Shown: piece by piece, positions 54,998 to 64,000 of the stretch | How positions within the stretch are numbered: position 1 is the stretch's first letter | Layout of the letters: each line of letters opens with the position of its first letter | From: Niastella vici | Lineage (GTDB): Bacteria; Bacteroidota; Bacteroidia; Chitinophagales; Chitinophagaceae | DNA length: 64,000 nt | NCBI RefSeq assembly: GCF_002077945.1 | Contig: NZ_LVYD01000058.1 | Coordinates: forward strand, 310,001 to 374,000 | Direction of reading: 5' to 3' | The notes under the pieces: model-generated | What the model was told of the DNA's origin: nothing | The model's database searches: none | What the model saw: the letters and a program-made list of their open reading frames with translations, nothing else | Program-made: the position numbers and the translations under genes

Positions 54998-56221
54998 ATG
55001 GAACAACAACGTTTTATCTATTTGTTTGAGCGCTACAAACAAGGTATTCTCACTTCTGAAGAGCAAAATGAGTTCTTTATGGCAGTAGAGAATACCAACG
55101 ATGCTGCTGTGCTGCAAGCCATAGCAACCATGGCAGATGCAAGCGCAGGTTATCCGGTGTTCGAAGAAAAATCACTTACTGATGCTGCTTTTAACCGGAT
55201 CATTAATATAGATAAAACCCTGGCGGAAGAGGCTACTGATAATAAAAACAAAAAACCTTTGGTGCGTCTGCTGATCAATAGCAGGTGGTGGGTTGCCGCT
55301 GCTTCTGTTTTGCTAATACTGGCTGTTGTTGCTTACCTCTGGTCTGCGAAAAACGCTCAACCCGGTAAAACGGTAGTAAACAGTAACCAGCAATTAAGCA
55401 ATGATGCATTGGCTGGTCATAATGGTGCTGTACTTACTCTCGGAAATGGCGAACAGGTAATGCTCGATAGCCTGGGTAATGGGGTAATAACCAAACAGGG
55501 AAAAACAACAGTTTTGAACCGCAATGGCCAACTGGTATATGATGCTACTGCAGTTAAAGGTGATGTTTTATTTAATACAATGACTACCCCGAAGGGAAGG
55601 CAATATCAATTGCAACTGCCAGACGGTTCAAAAGTATGGCTGAATGCAGCAAGCTCTATTACTTATCCAACTGCTTTTACCGGAAAAGAAAGAAGCGTCA
55701 TACTGACTGGTGAAGCTTATTTTGAAGTGGCTAAAGATAAAAGCAAACCTTTCCGGGTTAATGTAAATAATCAATCCCAGGTAGAAGTGTTGGGTACTCA
55801 TTTCAATATAAATAGCTATGGTGATGATGGTAAAATCAAAACAACGCTTCTGGAAGGAAGCGTAAAAGTGATAAGCTACGAAGGTAAGGTAGTAATTAAA
55901 CCCGGACAGCAGGCCCAGGTGTCTTCAGCACCGCAACCTGGAAATAAAAAAGGTATTGCTGTGAATACAAATGTTGATCTTGAAATGGTGATGGCCTGGA
56001 AAAATGGTTCTTTTCAGTTTGACCGAACACCTCTTTCACAGGTTCTCAACCAGCTATCGCGATGGTATGATGTACAGGTTGTTTATGAACATGGGGTACC
56101 CGATATACGGCTGAGTGGTGAAATGAAACGGGATCTGAGACTGGCACAAGTGCTCAAAGGGTTTGGTAAGATTGGTGTCAACTTCAGAATAGAAGGGAAG
56201 AAATTAATAGTGTTACTATAA
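54998..56221 (+). CDS. FecR-family anti-sigma factor, locus 3
   Basis: This 407-residue protein, the same length as the locus 1 FecR, has a cytoplasmic N-terminal part, a TM helix near 100-118 (WWVAAASVLLILAVVAYLW), a FecR domain (TPKGRQYQLQLPDGSKVWLNAASSI, GEAYFEVAKDKSKPF, GTHFNINSY, TTLLEGSVKV) and a C-terminal domain with PDIRLSGEMKRDL and FRIEGKKLIVL. It is much closer to the locus 1 FecR than to that of locus 2. It should bind the sigma encoded just upstream. Confidence 0.95.
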   Translation: MEQQRFIYLFERYKQGILTSEEQNEFFMAVENTNDAAVLQAIATMADASAGYPVFEEKSLTDAAFNRIINIDKTLAEEATDNKNKKPLVRLLINSRWWVAAASVLLILAVVAYLWSAKNAQPGKTVVNSNQQLSNDALAGHNGAVLTLGNGEQVMLDSLGNGVITKQGKTTVLNRNGQLVYDATAVKGDVLFNTMTTPKGRQYQLQLPDGSKVWLNAASSITYPTAFTGKERSVILTGEAYFEVAKDKSKPFRVNVNNQSQVEVLGTHFNINSYGDDGKIKTTLLEGSVKVISYEGKVVIKPGQQAQVSSAPQPGNKKGIAVNTNVDLEMVMAWKNGSFQFDRTPLSQVLNQLSRWYDVQVVYEHGVPDIRLSGEMKRDLRLAQVLKGFGKIGVNFRIEGKKLIVLL

Positions 56222-56318
56222 ATAATCACATTTATGGTTAAGGAAATATCGAAAAAGTTGAATCAGATGGATTGAGATAATCAAAAATCAGCAGCAATGC
56301 TGTTACAATAAAGCTACT

Positions 56319-56415
56319 TAAACAAAAAGCCGGGAATGATTCGAGCATCCCCGGCAGGCGTTTGGGTAGCCTTTTAAAACATGTCGCCTATGACTGCTTT
56401 TCCATTCACCCAAAC
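56319..56415 (+). promoter_or_regulatory. Structured 5' leader of susC, copy 3
   Basis: This 97-nt element begins TAAACAAAAAGCC. Stem 1 pairs GCCGGG (56329-56334) with CCCGGC (56350-56355) around an inner ATG...CAT, a covarying change from GTG...CAC. Stem 2 pairs GTTTGGGT (56360-56367) with ACCCAAAC (56408-56415), 8 of 8. GACTGCTT starts at 56392, 73 bases in. The susC ATG follows 11 bases later. Confidence 0.75.
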
Positions 56416-56426
56416 AATGCAAAGTT

Positions 56427-59400
56427 ATGCAAATTGCTCTTTGTAACCGCCACTTTTCCCAATCCGCCTTTGTCGGACTATCTTACCAGGTTACAGCTGT
56501 TGTTTCGTTTTCTGATCAACAACTCAATACCGGCAACCGAAGGAAGATGGGGGCACCGTCAGGAAGGCTGCGGTTTCTGACCAAAACTCTTCTGATCATG
56601 AAACTAATAATGATCCTCCTTACGGCAGCAGCCCTCCATTTATCTGCTAAAGGACTGTCTCAAACCATCACTTTCAACGGTAAGGATGTACCGCTTGATG
56701 AGGTGTTTAAAGCGATTAAAAAGCAAACCGGTTATACCGTTATTTACAATTCTGATCAGTTTGGGAATACCCCGCCGCTTAGTGTGAACGCCATCAATAC
56801 ACCATTGCGGGATTTTCTGCAAACCGTGCTGCTGAAACTGCCGTTTGAATATTCAATTGAGAATACCACCATTTTCATTTCCAGAAAAAAAGCATCAAAC
56901 AATAAACCGGCTGTTGTGATTTCTTCTGAACAACCCCGCTCTTTAATTGATGTTACGGGCCGGGTATTAAATGAAAATGGTGAATCTGTTGCAGGCGCCA
57001 ATATTGCGATAAAGGGTTCCACAATTTCAGCAAATGCAAAAAACGATGGGTCTTTTCAACTTAATGGCGTAGACGAAAATGCAACCCTTGTAATAACCGG
57101 GATAAATATTGAAACTTTTGAAATTAAAGTGAATGGGCGTACTGATATAGGAGTCGTTCGGGCAAAAATAAAGTTTACTACACAGGATGAAGTAACAATA
57201 AACGCAGGTTATTATACTACTACGGCAAAGCTCAATACAGGATCAATAAATAAAATAACAGGAAATGACATAGAACGCCAGCCGGTGGCTAACCCAATTC
57301 TTGCATTGCAGGGGTTAGCGCCCGGATTACTCATCAGGGAAAGGAACGGATTGCCAGGGGCTATGGTTGATGTTCAGATAAGAGGGCAGAATTCACTTTT
57401 ACAAGGTAATCAGCCTTTATACATTATTGATGGAGTGCCTTATGGCTTAGGTGGTCTGTATGGTTCTTCCTCAATTACAAGCATAACAACCCAGGGAATA
57501 ACAAGTCCTTTTATAAACCTCAATGCCGCCGATATTAAAAGTATTGAAGTTTTGAAAGACGCTGATGCAACTGCTGTCTATGGTTCAAGAGGCGCAAATG
57601 GAGTGATTTTAATTACTACTAAAAGGGCAAAAGGCAACGGTCTGAATTTCTCAGCCAATGTGAGCCGTGGGCAGGCCCGTGCAAGCCGGTTGCTGCATTT
57701 TATGAATACAGAGCAATACCTTGAAATGCGCAGAGAAGCATTTAACAATGATGGCAGAGCAATCAACCTGATAAATGCCCCAGATCTGTTGATTTGGGAT
57801 ACAATCAGGTATACAGATTGGCAGAAAAAATTTCAAGGTGGCACTGCAATCCAGAATGATATTCAATTAGGCCTGGATGGAGGTAATGTGCAAACCAGCT
57901 TTCGACTCAACGCCGGCTATCATGACGAAACAACCGTTTTGCCTGGCGATTTTTCAAATAAACGGATCTCGGTAAGCCTGGGTGTCTCTCATAAATCTGT
58001 CAATCAAAAATTCAATACTACTATTACAACATATTATAACTCCGATAATTTAGGGTTACCACAATTTGATATAGGATCGTTACTGTATTTACTGCCACCA
58101 AATCATCCGGATTTGTTGGATTCCTCCGGAAAATTAATCTGGAAATATGGAGCTTACAATATTAGTATTAATCCATTCTCCTATTTATTTCAAAAACGGA
58201 AAGGCGCATTTGAAAATCTTGTAAGTAACGCAACTTTCTCTTATATGATCTGGCCGGGTCTTACGGCAAAATTGAGCATGGGCTACAACCGCATTCAAAG
58301 TGATGAAATAACAACACATCCGATATCATCTCAAAATCCCGCTGCCAATCCGTATAATTATTCGGATTTCAGCACAACACTTTCCAAAAACTGGATATCT
58401 GAGCCACAACTTGAATTTTCAAGAAAAATAGGCAATGGAAGAATAACTGCATTGGTGGGTGCAAGCTGGCAGGAAGTGATAACTACTGTCAGTAGAATTC
58501 AGGCGGGCTATTATCCAACTGAAGATTTAATGGAAACTATTGCAGCAGCGGGCTCAATACTTTTATCAGGGGCAGATGATACCAAATATCGATATCAGGC
58601 TGCATTTGGAAGAATAAATTATAATTGGAAAGATAAATACCTGTTGAATATTACAGGTAGGAGGGATGGGTCTTCTCGTTTTGGACCGGGAAAGCAGTAT
58701 GCAAACTTTATGGCTGCAGGTTCTGCCTGGATTTTTTCGGAAGAAAAGTTTATTAACAAAGCGTTGCCTTGGGTTAATTTAGGCAAACTGCGTTTTAGCT
58801 ACGGCATTACCGGGAATGACCAGATTGGAAACTATAGTTACTTGAATACATGGGACCTGTCTGCCAGGAGTTATCAGGGTGTTGTGGGGGTTGTTCCGGT
58901 TACTCCTTTTAATCCTGATTATGCCTGGGAGGAAGTACGGAAACTGGAATTGGGTTTAGATCTTAATATATTGAGTAACCGGATTCAATTAACTGTTGAC
59001 TATTTCAATAACCTTAGCAGGAAGCAGCTGATCTCTTATACGCTACCTCAGCAAACAGGTTTTTCATTCGTTAAAAAGAATATTGATGCTCGCATTCAAA
59101 ACAGTGGAGTTGAAGCTGTTATAAACGTTGCTATTTTAAGAAATAAGAAATATTCCTGGAATACAAGCATAAATTTTACGCGTGCTATTAATAAGCTACT
59201 CGCGTTTCCCGACCTTGAAAATTCCACCTATAGAGATAACTATGTAATAGGAAAGTCTCTAAGTATATTTAAACTGTATGATTATCAGGGGGTGGATCCT
59301 CAAACAGGGGTTATAACTTATAATGGTACCAATTCTCTTACCGACCGCACAGTGTTGCTAAACCCCGATCCTGCATTTTATGGGGGTATTAAATCTGTGT

Positions 59401-59846
59401 TTCAATATAAGAATTTTAGCTTCACCGTGCTTTTTAATTATGCAAAGCAAAAAGGTCCCAATTACCTGCAAACTGCACCCACACCGGGAGGCATGTATAA
59501 TCAGCCAGTGCAGGTACTCGAACGCTGGCAAAAAGCAGGCGATATAGCGAAATTTCAAAAATACACAACTACTTCTTCAGCTGCAGGTATGGCATGGTCA
59601 TCTTATTTTTCTAAATCTAGCGGTAGTTATAGTGATGCAACTTATCTGCGCCTGAATAATGCGTCATTTTCATATGCTTTCAATCAAAAATGGTTAAATA
59701 ATATCAAAGTAAAAGAGATCACATTGTTTGTACAGGGGCAGAACCTGTTTATCATCTCAAAATATATTGGTGATCCCGAGGTTAAATCAGCCATTGCTAC
59801 GCCAACACTTAAAAGATTTGTTTCAGGTATTCGTGTTAATTTATAA
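56427..59846 (+). CDS. SusC/RagA TonB-dependent receptor with STN domain, locus 3
   Basis: This 1139-residue receptor begins at ATG 56427 (MQIALCN), the position equivalent to locus 1. A signal peptide follows (MKLIMILLTAAALHLSAKG, ATG 56598), then an STN domain (ITFNGKDVPLDEVFKAIKKQTGYTVIYN), a carboxypeptidase-D-like domain (GESVAGANIAIKG), and a plug of the common type (PVANPILALQGLAPGL, QIRGQNSL, PLYIIDGVPYG, AVYGSRGANGVILITT). The beta-barrel ends with KRFVSGIRVNL. The STN resembles locus 1, but plug and barrel are unrelated to loci 1 and 2 beyond family level, so the ligand should differ. Confidence 0.96.
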   Translation: MQIALCNRHFSQSAFVGLSYQVTAVVSFSDQQLNTGNRRKMGAPSGRLRFLTKTLLIMKLIMILLTAAALHLSAKGLSQTITFNGKDVPLDEVFKAIKKQTGYTVIYNSDQFGNTPPLSVNAINTPLRDFLQTVLLKLPFEYSIENTTIFISRKKASNNKPAVVISSEQPRSLIDVTGRVLNENGESVAGANIAIKGSTISANAKNDGSFQLNGVDENATLVITGINIETFEIKVNGRTDIGVVRAKIKFTTQDEVTINAGYYTTTAKLNTGSINKITGNDIERQPVANPILALQGLAPGLLIRERNGLPGAMVDVQIRGQNSLLQGNQPLYIIDGVPYGLGGLYGSSSITSITTQGITSPFINLNAADIKSIEVLKDADATAVYGSRGANGVILITTKRAKGNGLNFSANVSRGQARASRLLHFMNTEQYLEMRREAFNNDGRAINLINAPDLLIWDTIRYTDWQKKFQGGTAIQNDIQLGLDGGNVQTSFRLNAGYHDETTVLPGDFSNKRISVSLGVSHKSVNQKFNTTITTYYNSDNLGLPQFDIGSLLYLLPPNHPDLLDSSGKLIWKYGAYNISINPFSYLFQKRKGAFENLVSNATFSYMIWPGLTAKLSMGYNRIQSDEITTHPISSQNPAANPYNYSDFSTTLSKNWISEPQLEFSRKIGNGRITALVGASWQEVITTVSRIQAGYYPTEDLMETIAAAGSILLSGADDTKYRYQAAFGRINYNWKDKYLLNITGRRDGSSRFGPGKQYANFMAAGSAWIFSEEKFINKALPWVNLGKLRFSYGITGNDQIGNYSYLNTWDLSARSYQGVVGVVPVTPFNPDYAWEEVRKLELGLDLNILSNRIQLTVDYFNNLSRKQLISYTLPQQTGFSFVKKNIDARIQNSGVEAVINVAILRNKKYSWNTSINFTRAINKLLAFPDLENSTYRDNYVIGKSLSIFKLYDYQGVDPQTGVITYNGTNSLTDRTVLLNPDPAFYGGIKSVFQYKNFSFTVLFNYAKQKGPNYLQTAPTPGGMYNQPVQVLERWQKAGDIAKFQKYTTTSSAAGMAWSSYFSKSSGSYSDATYLRLNNASFSYAFNQKWLNNIKVKEITLFVQGQNLFIISKYIGDPEVKSAIATPTLKRFVSGIRVNL

Positions 59847-59856
59847 TGCTTAAACC

Positions 59857-61209
59857 ATGACTAAGATTATACTTTTTTCCATATTGACTGTTATAGGATT
59901 GAGTTCCTGTAAAAAATTTTTAAACGTTGGAAACCCTAAAACAAAATTGATAGATGAAACAGTATTCGAAAATGAGCAAAGCGCAACAGGCGTTTTAACA
60001 GGTATATACGGTGAGCTAAGTCAAAACACCATAGAATTAACAAGTGTAAAAGTTTCCAGCAATCTTGGTTTCGCCGCGGATGAAATGATTTATGCTGCAG
60101 GTAATAGTTATGATGTTTTGATCAATAATACTTACACTGCAGAAACGGGACAAGGCAATATTTGGGGCAGGGCTTACCGGTATATTTATATGGCCACTAC
60201 AGCTATCAATGGACTTGAAAACTCCGGAATTTCGGTGGCTACCAAGAACCAACTGATAGGTGAATCGTATTTTGTAAGGGCATGGAGCTATTTTTATCTG
60301 GTAAACATTTATGGTGATGTTCCTTTGGTTCTTTCCACGGATTATCAAGAAACATCCTTCATTCCCCGAACGCCTAAACAGGAAGTTTATGCACAAATAA
60401 TTGGTGATCTAAAATCGGCAAAGCAGTATTTGCAACCAACTTATCCTACTGCAGACAAAGCAAGGCCAAATAAATGGACGGCTACTGCTTTACTTGCGAG
60501 AGTTTACCTGTATTTAGGCCAGTGGGCTAATGCCGAAAATGAAGCAACCGATCTTTTGTCTTCCGGGCTATATACTCCTTTGCCATTACCAGAAAATACA
60601 TTTTTAAAAAACAGTAAAGAAACAATCTGGCAATTTGCATCGGTAGTACCTGGCATTAATACCTACGAAGGCAATACCTTTCTTCCTGTATCTGCTAATA
60701 CTATACCGCCATATCTCTTGCGACCAAATTTAGTTGATTCATTTGAATCAGGCGACAGGCGCAAACTAAACTGGATTAAGCAGAACACAATTAGCGGGCA
60801 GGTATTTTATTATCCGGCAAAGTATAAAGTTAGATCAGGAGCAGATATTTCAGAATTGTCGATTGTTTTCAGAGCGGCAGAGATATACCTGATCAGGGCA
60901 GAAGCAAGGGCTCAACAAAATAACCTTACAGGAGCCGCGGCTGATCTTAATGTGATCAGGAGTCGTGCCGGTTTGCCAGCTACAACTGCAACTACACCGA
61001 CTGAATATTTGGATGCGATTTTTCGGGAAAGAAAATTTGAACTGTTTACCGAGTGGGGGCACAGATGGTTCGATTTAATAAGAACTGGCAATGCAAACAC
61101 TGTGTTAGGCGCATTGAAACCAACATGGAGGCCTACCGCTGCGCTTTTTCCAATTGTCACACAGGTCCTTTTATCAAATCCACAACTTACGCAAAACCCC
61201 GGCTATTGA
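59857..61209 (+). CDS. SusD/RagB-family outer-membrane lipoprotein, locus 3
   Basis: This 450-residue lipoprotein has acylated C18 (LSSCKKF). It is a classic RagB/SusD rather than the SusD-like_2 type of loci 1 and 2: SATGVLTGIYGEL near 45, AWSYFYLVNIYGDVPLV near 145, TALLARVYLYLGQW near 210, and the C-terminal ERKFELFTEWGHRWFDLIRTG. It starts 10 bp after the SusC stop, so the two are co-translated partners. It is shorter than the loci 1 and 2 SusD proteins, in line with a different ligand. Confidence 0.95.
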   Translation: MTKIILFSILTVIGLSSCKKFLNVGNPKTKLIDETVFENEQSATGVLTGIYGELSQNTIELTSVKVSSNLGFAADEMIYAAGNSYDVLINNTYTAETGQGNIWGRAYRYIYMATTAINGLENSGISVATKNQLIGESYFVRAWSYFYLVNIYGDVPLVLSTDYQETSFIPRTPKQEVYAQIIGDLKSAKQYLQPTYPTADKARPNKWTATALLARVYLYLGQWANAENEATDLLSSGLYTPLPLPENTFLKNSKETIWQFASVVPGINTYEGNTFLPVSANTIPPYLLRPNLVDSFESGDRRKLNWIKQNTISGQVFYYPAKYKVRSGADISELSIVFRAAEIYLIRAEARAQQNNLTGAAADLNVIRSRAGLPATTATTPTEYLDAIFRERKFELFTEWGHRWFDLIRTGNANTVLGALKPTWRPTAALFPIVTQVLLSNPQLTQNPGY

Positions 61210-61300
61210 GAGGCTATTAAAAGGAATTCCAATACAATAATTCAATAGATCAACATTCTATTGACCAATAATTATATGCCCATTTAAAAAAAATAATATT

Positions 61301-63847
61301 ATGAGCGTTTTAAAAGTATACAAGTATATACTCTTACTATTTATTGTTTTGAAAGTTACAGTTGGCCATGCTCAAAGAAAACATAAATTGCCATCAGTAA
61401 ATATTAGTGACACAACCCAAAAGAAGGAAACCGATATAAAGATCAAACCTTTTCGCGAGCTCATTCCTCAAACGGCTGTTTCCGATTCCGGATTGTTCAA
61501 TGTGTATAGGCTGGATGATAAATATTACCTGGAGATCCCGGACAATATTTTGGGAAAGGATATCATGGCTGTAGGACGTGTTTCAAAGTCGGCGGCTGAT
61601 TTTCGGGTAAAAAGATTTGGATATTCAGGAGACCAGATCAATGAAGCTGTTATACGATTTGAAAAAGGGCCGTTGAATAAAATTTTCCTGCGAAGTGTTT
61701 CCTATTCTGAATTATCGAAAGATTCAACCCAGCCCATGTTCATGGCAGTACAGAATTCCAATTTACAACTTATTGAAGCCTCCTTTGATATTAAAGCATT
61801 TTCAGTAACAGGTCAGGGAAATGTAATTGATGTTACAGATTACCTTAATAGTGATAATAACGTGTTGTTTTTTGAATCCGAGTTAAAATCAGAGGTAGGT
61901 CTGGGTTTAATCCAGAAAGACCGCTCTTATATTTCATCAGTAAAGTCTTACCCGGTTAATACCGAAATCAAGACGGTAAAAACTTATGAAAGGAAATCTG
62001 ATAAAGGTGCCACTACGGGGTATGTAACCCTGGAGCTAAACACCTCTCTGATATTGCTTCCTGAAAATCCCATGCAACCAAGGTATGCTGATGACCGGGT
62101 TGGGTATTTTACACAGAGAGTCCGGGATTTTGACAGAGATCCTCATGGAATAAAAAATGACGTTTATGTAACACGGTGGCGGCTTGAGCCGAAACCGGAG
62201 GACATGGAAAAATATAAGCGCGGAGAATTAGTAGAACCTAAGAAACCTATAGTGTTTTATATTGACCCTGCAACGCCCAAAAAATGGGTACCTTATTTAA
62301 TAGCGGGTGTTAATGATTGGCAGGTTGCATTTGAACAGGCAGGTTTTAAAAATGCTATTATTGCTAAGCCCGCACCTACAAAAGAAGAAGATTCTACCTG
62401 GTCACTCGATGATGCGCGTTTTTCGGCTATTGTATATAAGCCCTCGGCCATCAGCAATGCAAGTGGTCCAAATGTGCATGATCCCAGGTCTGGGGAAATA
62501 CTGGAAAGTCATATTAACTGGTATCATAATATAATGGATTTACTAAAAAAGTGGTATTTCATTCAGGCTTCACCCAATGACCTGCGCGCAAGAACAATAG
62601 ATTTTCCGGATAGTCTGATGGGCGACCTGATCCGATTTGTATCCTCTCATGAGGTTGGACATACGCTAGGGCTGGCACACAATTTTGGCGCGAGCACCGC
62701 CTATCCTGTAGAAAAATTGCGCGATAAAGAATGGGTAAAAATTAATGGACATTCTCCTTCCATCATGGATTATGCACGGTTTAATTATATTGCCCAGCCG
62801 GGAGACGGTATAACCGGTTCTTTACTATATCCGAAAATAGGCGTTTACGATAAATGGGCTATTGAATACGGCTATAAATTAATTCCGGGAGCAAAAACTC
62901 CTGATGCAGAATATGAAACGCTGGATAATTGGATCCTCGAAAAGGCAAAGGACCGGAAATACTGGTTTGGTGTTCAAACGATAAGTCAGTCAGATCCGCG
63001 GTCGCAGAGCGAAGACCTGGGCGATGATGCTGTTAAAGCCAGTTATTACGGGATACAAAATTTAAAGTATATTCTACCGCATTTAAATGAGTGGACGGCA
63101 AAACCCAGAGAAGGATATGGTGACCTGAGAATAATGTACAAAGAATTGCTTAACCAGTTTAATACTTATCTATATCATGTTGAACATAATATAGGCGGCT
63201 TTTATAAAACGCCAAAAGCAACAGAACAACAAGGGCCTGTTTTTGAGATAGTGCCCAAAAGCAAACAAAAGCAGGCTGTTCAGTTTTTAAATGATCAACT
63301 TTTTAATGCACCGCTGTGGTTGGCAGATTCATTTATTATGGCCCGCATACCAACCTTTGAGCTTCCTTCCTCGGTGGGTTTATTCAGTGCCAGTAACATT
63401 GATATTATTGGTAATATGCAAACGCGCATGATTAAAAGCCTTTTGGAGCTTACTAAATTGACGAAAATGGTAGAGGAAGAAGCGTTATATGGAGACAAGG
63501 CTTATAGCGTAATCGAATTATTGACAGACTTGCGTAAAACAATTTGGAAATCAATAGACATACATGCTCCAATAGATATGTACCAGCGCAATCTTCAGAA
63601 AGAGTATATTGATAGATTAGGGTTTTTATCAAAACCAACAGACCCTATGTTATTGTTTGTGCTCAGGCAGGCTAATATACGATATCCAGACCCATATTTT
63701 TCAGATGTATCAAGTATTGTAAGAGGTGAACTTATATTGTTGCAAACAAAAATTAAAGGCGCCATTCCGCTGATGAACGATAAAATCAGTTTATATCACT
63801 TGCGAGACTTGTCGAAAAGAATAGAACTGATCCTTAATCCGAAATAA
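61301..63847 (+). CDS. Secreted zinc-dependent metalloprotease (DUF5117/DUF4953 type)
   Basis: This 848-residue protein has a signal peptide (YILLLFIVLKVTVGHAQ). The N-terminal part (to about 300) resembles DUF5117/DUF5118 regions, and the catalytic part carries the metzincin-type motif HEVGHTLGLAH at 450-460 with a following SIMDYARFNY, a likely Met-turn. Proteins of this family are common in Bacteroidota and often follow SusC/SusD pairs. It ends locus 3, 91 bp after SusD, and parallels the M16 peptidases ending loci 1 and 2. It probably cleaves protein or peptide cargo in the periplasm or at the surface. Confidence 0.92.
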   Translation: MSVLKVYKYILLLFIVLKVTVGHAQRKHKLPSVNISDTTQKKETDIKIKPFRELIPQTAVSDSGLFNVYRLDDKYYLEIPDNILGKDIMAVGRVSKSAADFRVKRFGYSGDQINEAVIRFEKGPLNKIFLRSVSYSELSKDSTQPMFMAVQNSNLQLIEASFDIKAFSVTGQGNVIDVTDYLNSDNNVLFFESELKSEVGLGLIQKDRSYISSVKSYPVNTEIKTVKTYERKSDKGATTGYVTLELNTSLILLPENPMQPRYADDRVGYFTQRVRDFDRDPHGIKNDVYVTRWRLEPKPEDMEKYKRGELVEPKKPIVFYIDPATPKKWVPYLIAGVNDWQVAFEQAGFKNAIIAKPAPTKEEDSTWSLDDARFSAIVYKPSAISNASGPNVHDPRSGEILESHINWYHNIMDLLKKWYFIQASPNDLRARTIDFPDSLMGDLIRFVSSHEVGHTLGLAHNFGASTAYPVEKLRDKEWVKINGHSPSIMDYARFNYIAQPGDGITGSLLYPKIGVYDKWAIEYGYKLIPGAKTPDAEYETLDNWILEKAKDRKYWFGVQTISQSDPRSQSEDLGDDAVKASYYGIQNLKYILPHLNEWTAKPREGYGDLRIMYKELLNQFNTYLYHVEHNIGGFYKTPKATEQQGPVFEIVPKSKQKQAVQFLNDQLFNAPLWLADSFIMARIPTFELPSSVGLFSASNIDIIGNMQTRMIKSLLELTKLTKMVEEEALYGDKAYSVIELLTDLRKTIWKSIDIHAPIDMYQRNLQKEYIDRLGFLSKPTDPMLLFVLRQANIRYPDPYFSDVSSIVRGELILLQTKIKGAIPLMNDKISLYHLRDLSKRIELILNPK

Positions 63848-64000
63848 GGGAATAAATATAAATAACCTGTTTCCATGAATTAAGATCAGATCTTTAATAA
63901 ATGATATAGAATGACTGGATGAGATATAGGGAGGAGGTTGTGGTAAAAAAATGAACTGAAAATGATGTGTTTTTTGCTTGGCGATCGGGATGCATGTGAT

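Noticed and set aside
1-64000. CRISPR arrays, tRNA or rRNA genes, insertion sequences, phage genes
   Set aside because: No regularly spaced repeats, no cloverleaf or rRNA sequence and no transposase or integrase recognised.

Overview
The window looks like a chromosomal segment from a Bacteroidota bacterium, probably Chitinophagaceae-like. It carries three SusC/SusD outer-membrane uptake loci, each with an ECF sigma factor and a FecR anti-sigma factor. Start sites have few Shine-Dalgarno sequences, two promoter candidates resemble the Bacteroidota TAnnTTTG type, and multidomain NRPS genes sit beside them.

Region 1 (1-22632, + strand) is one long operon for a hybrid non-ribosomal peptide/polyketide. 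The order is: a 5'-truncated NRPS (A-T-C-A-T), an NRPS module (C-A-T), a TauD/SyrP-like dioxygenase, an NRPS module (C-A-T), a KS/degenerate-AT/ACP protein, an NRPS module (C-A-T), an ABC exporter ATPase and permease, and a prolyl oligopeptidase. Adenylation specificity residues read by eye give Ala, a Thr-like pocket, Asp, an unassigned pocket and Asn. The hydroxylase follows the Asp module directly, which suggests beta-hydroxyaspartate. No thioesterase, epimerase or MbtH-like protein is visible. A lone MacB/FtsX-type permease (22618-24990, -) faces the operon.

Region 2 (25098-30839, - strand) is visibly more AT-rich and encodes an Sfp-type phosphopantetheinyl transferase, a free-standing A domain whose code reads as serine, an acyl-CoA dehydrogenase, a discrete ACP and a 3-hydroxyacyl-CoA dehydrogenase. 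These four enzymes match the set known to turn seryl-ACP into the rare PKS extender aminomalonyl-ACP (zwittermicin ZmaJ/ZmaI/ZmaH/ZmaG type). The only PKS protein in the window has lost the AT catalytic serine and much of the AT domain. The two regions therefore plausibly form one pathway in which an aminomalonyl unit is supplied in trans to an AT-dead KS-ACP module. Two small unrecognised genes head this operon.

Region 3 (31643-63847, + strand) holds three tandem loci, each ordered sigma factor, FecR, SusC with an STN signalling domain, SusD, then a secreted metalloprotease (M16, M16, and a HExxHxxGxxH zinc protease). Loci 1 and 2 also carry a DUF1735-like lipoprotein. A 97-98 nt leader with two conserved stems lies just upstream of each susC start. 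Locus 1 appears mosaic: its regulatory half (sigma, FecR, leader, STN) resembles locus 3, while its transport half (plug, barrel, SusD, lipoprotein, M16) resembles locus 2. The loci look like peptide or protein acquisition systems. A link to the NRPS product is possible but unproven.
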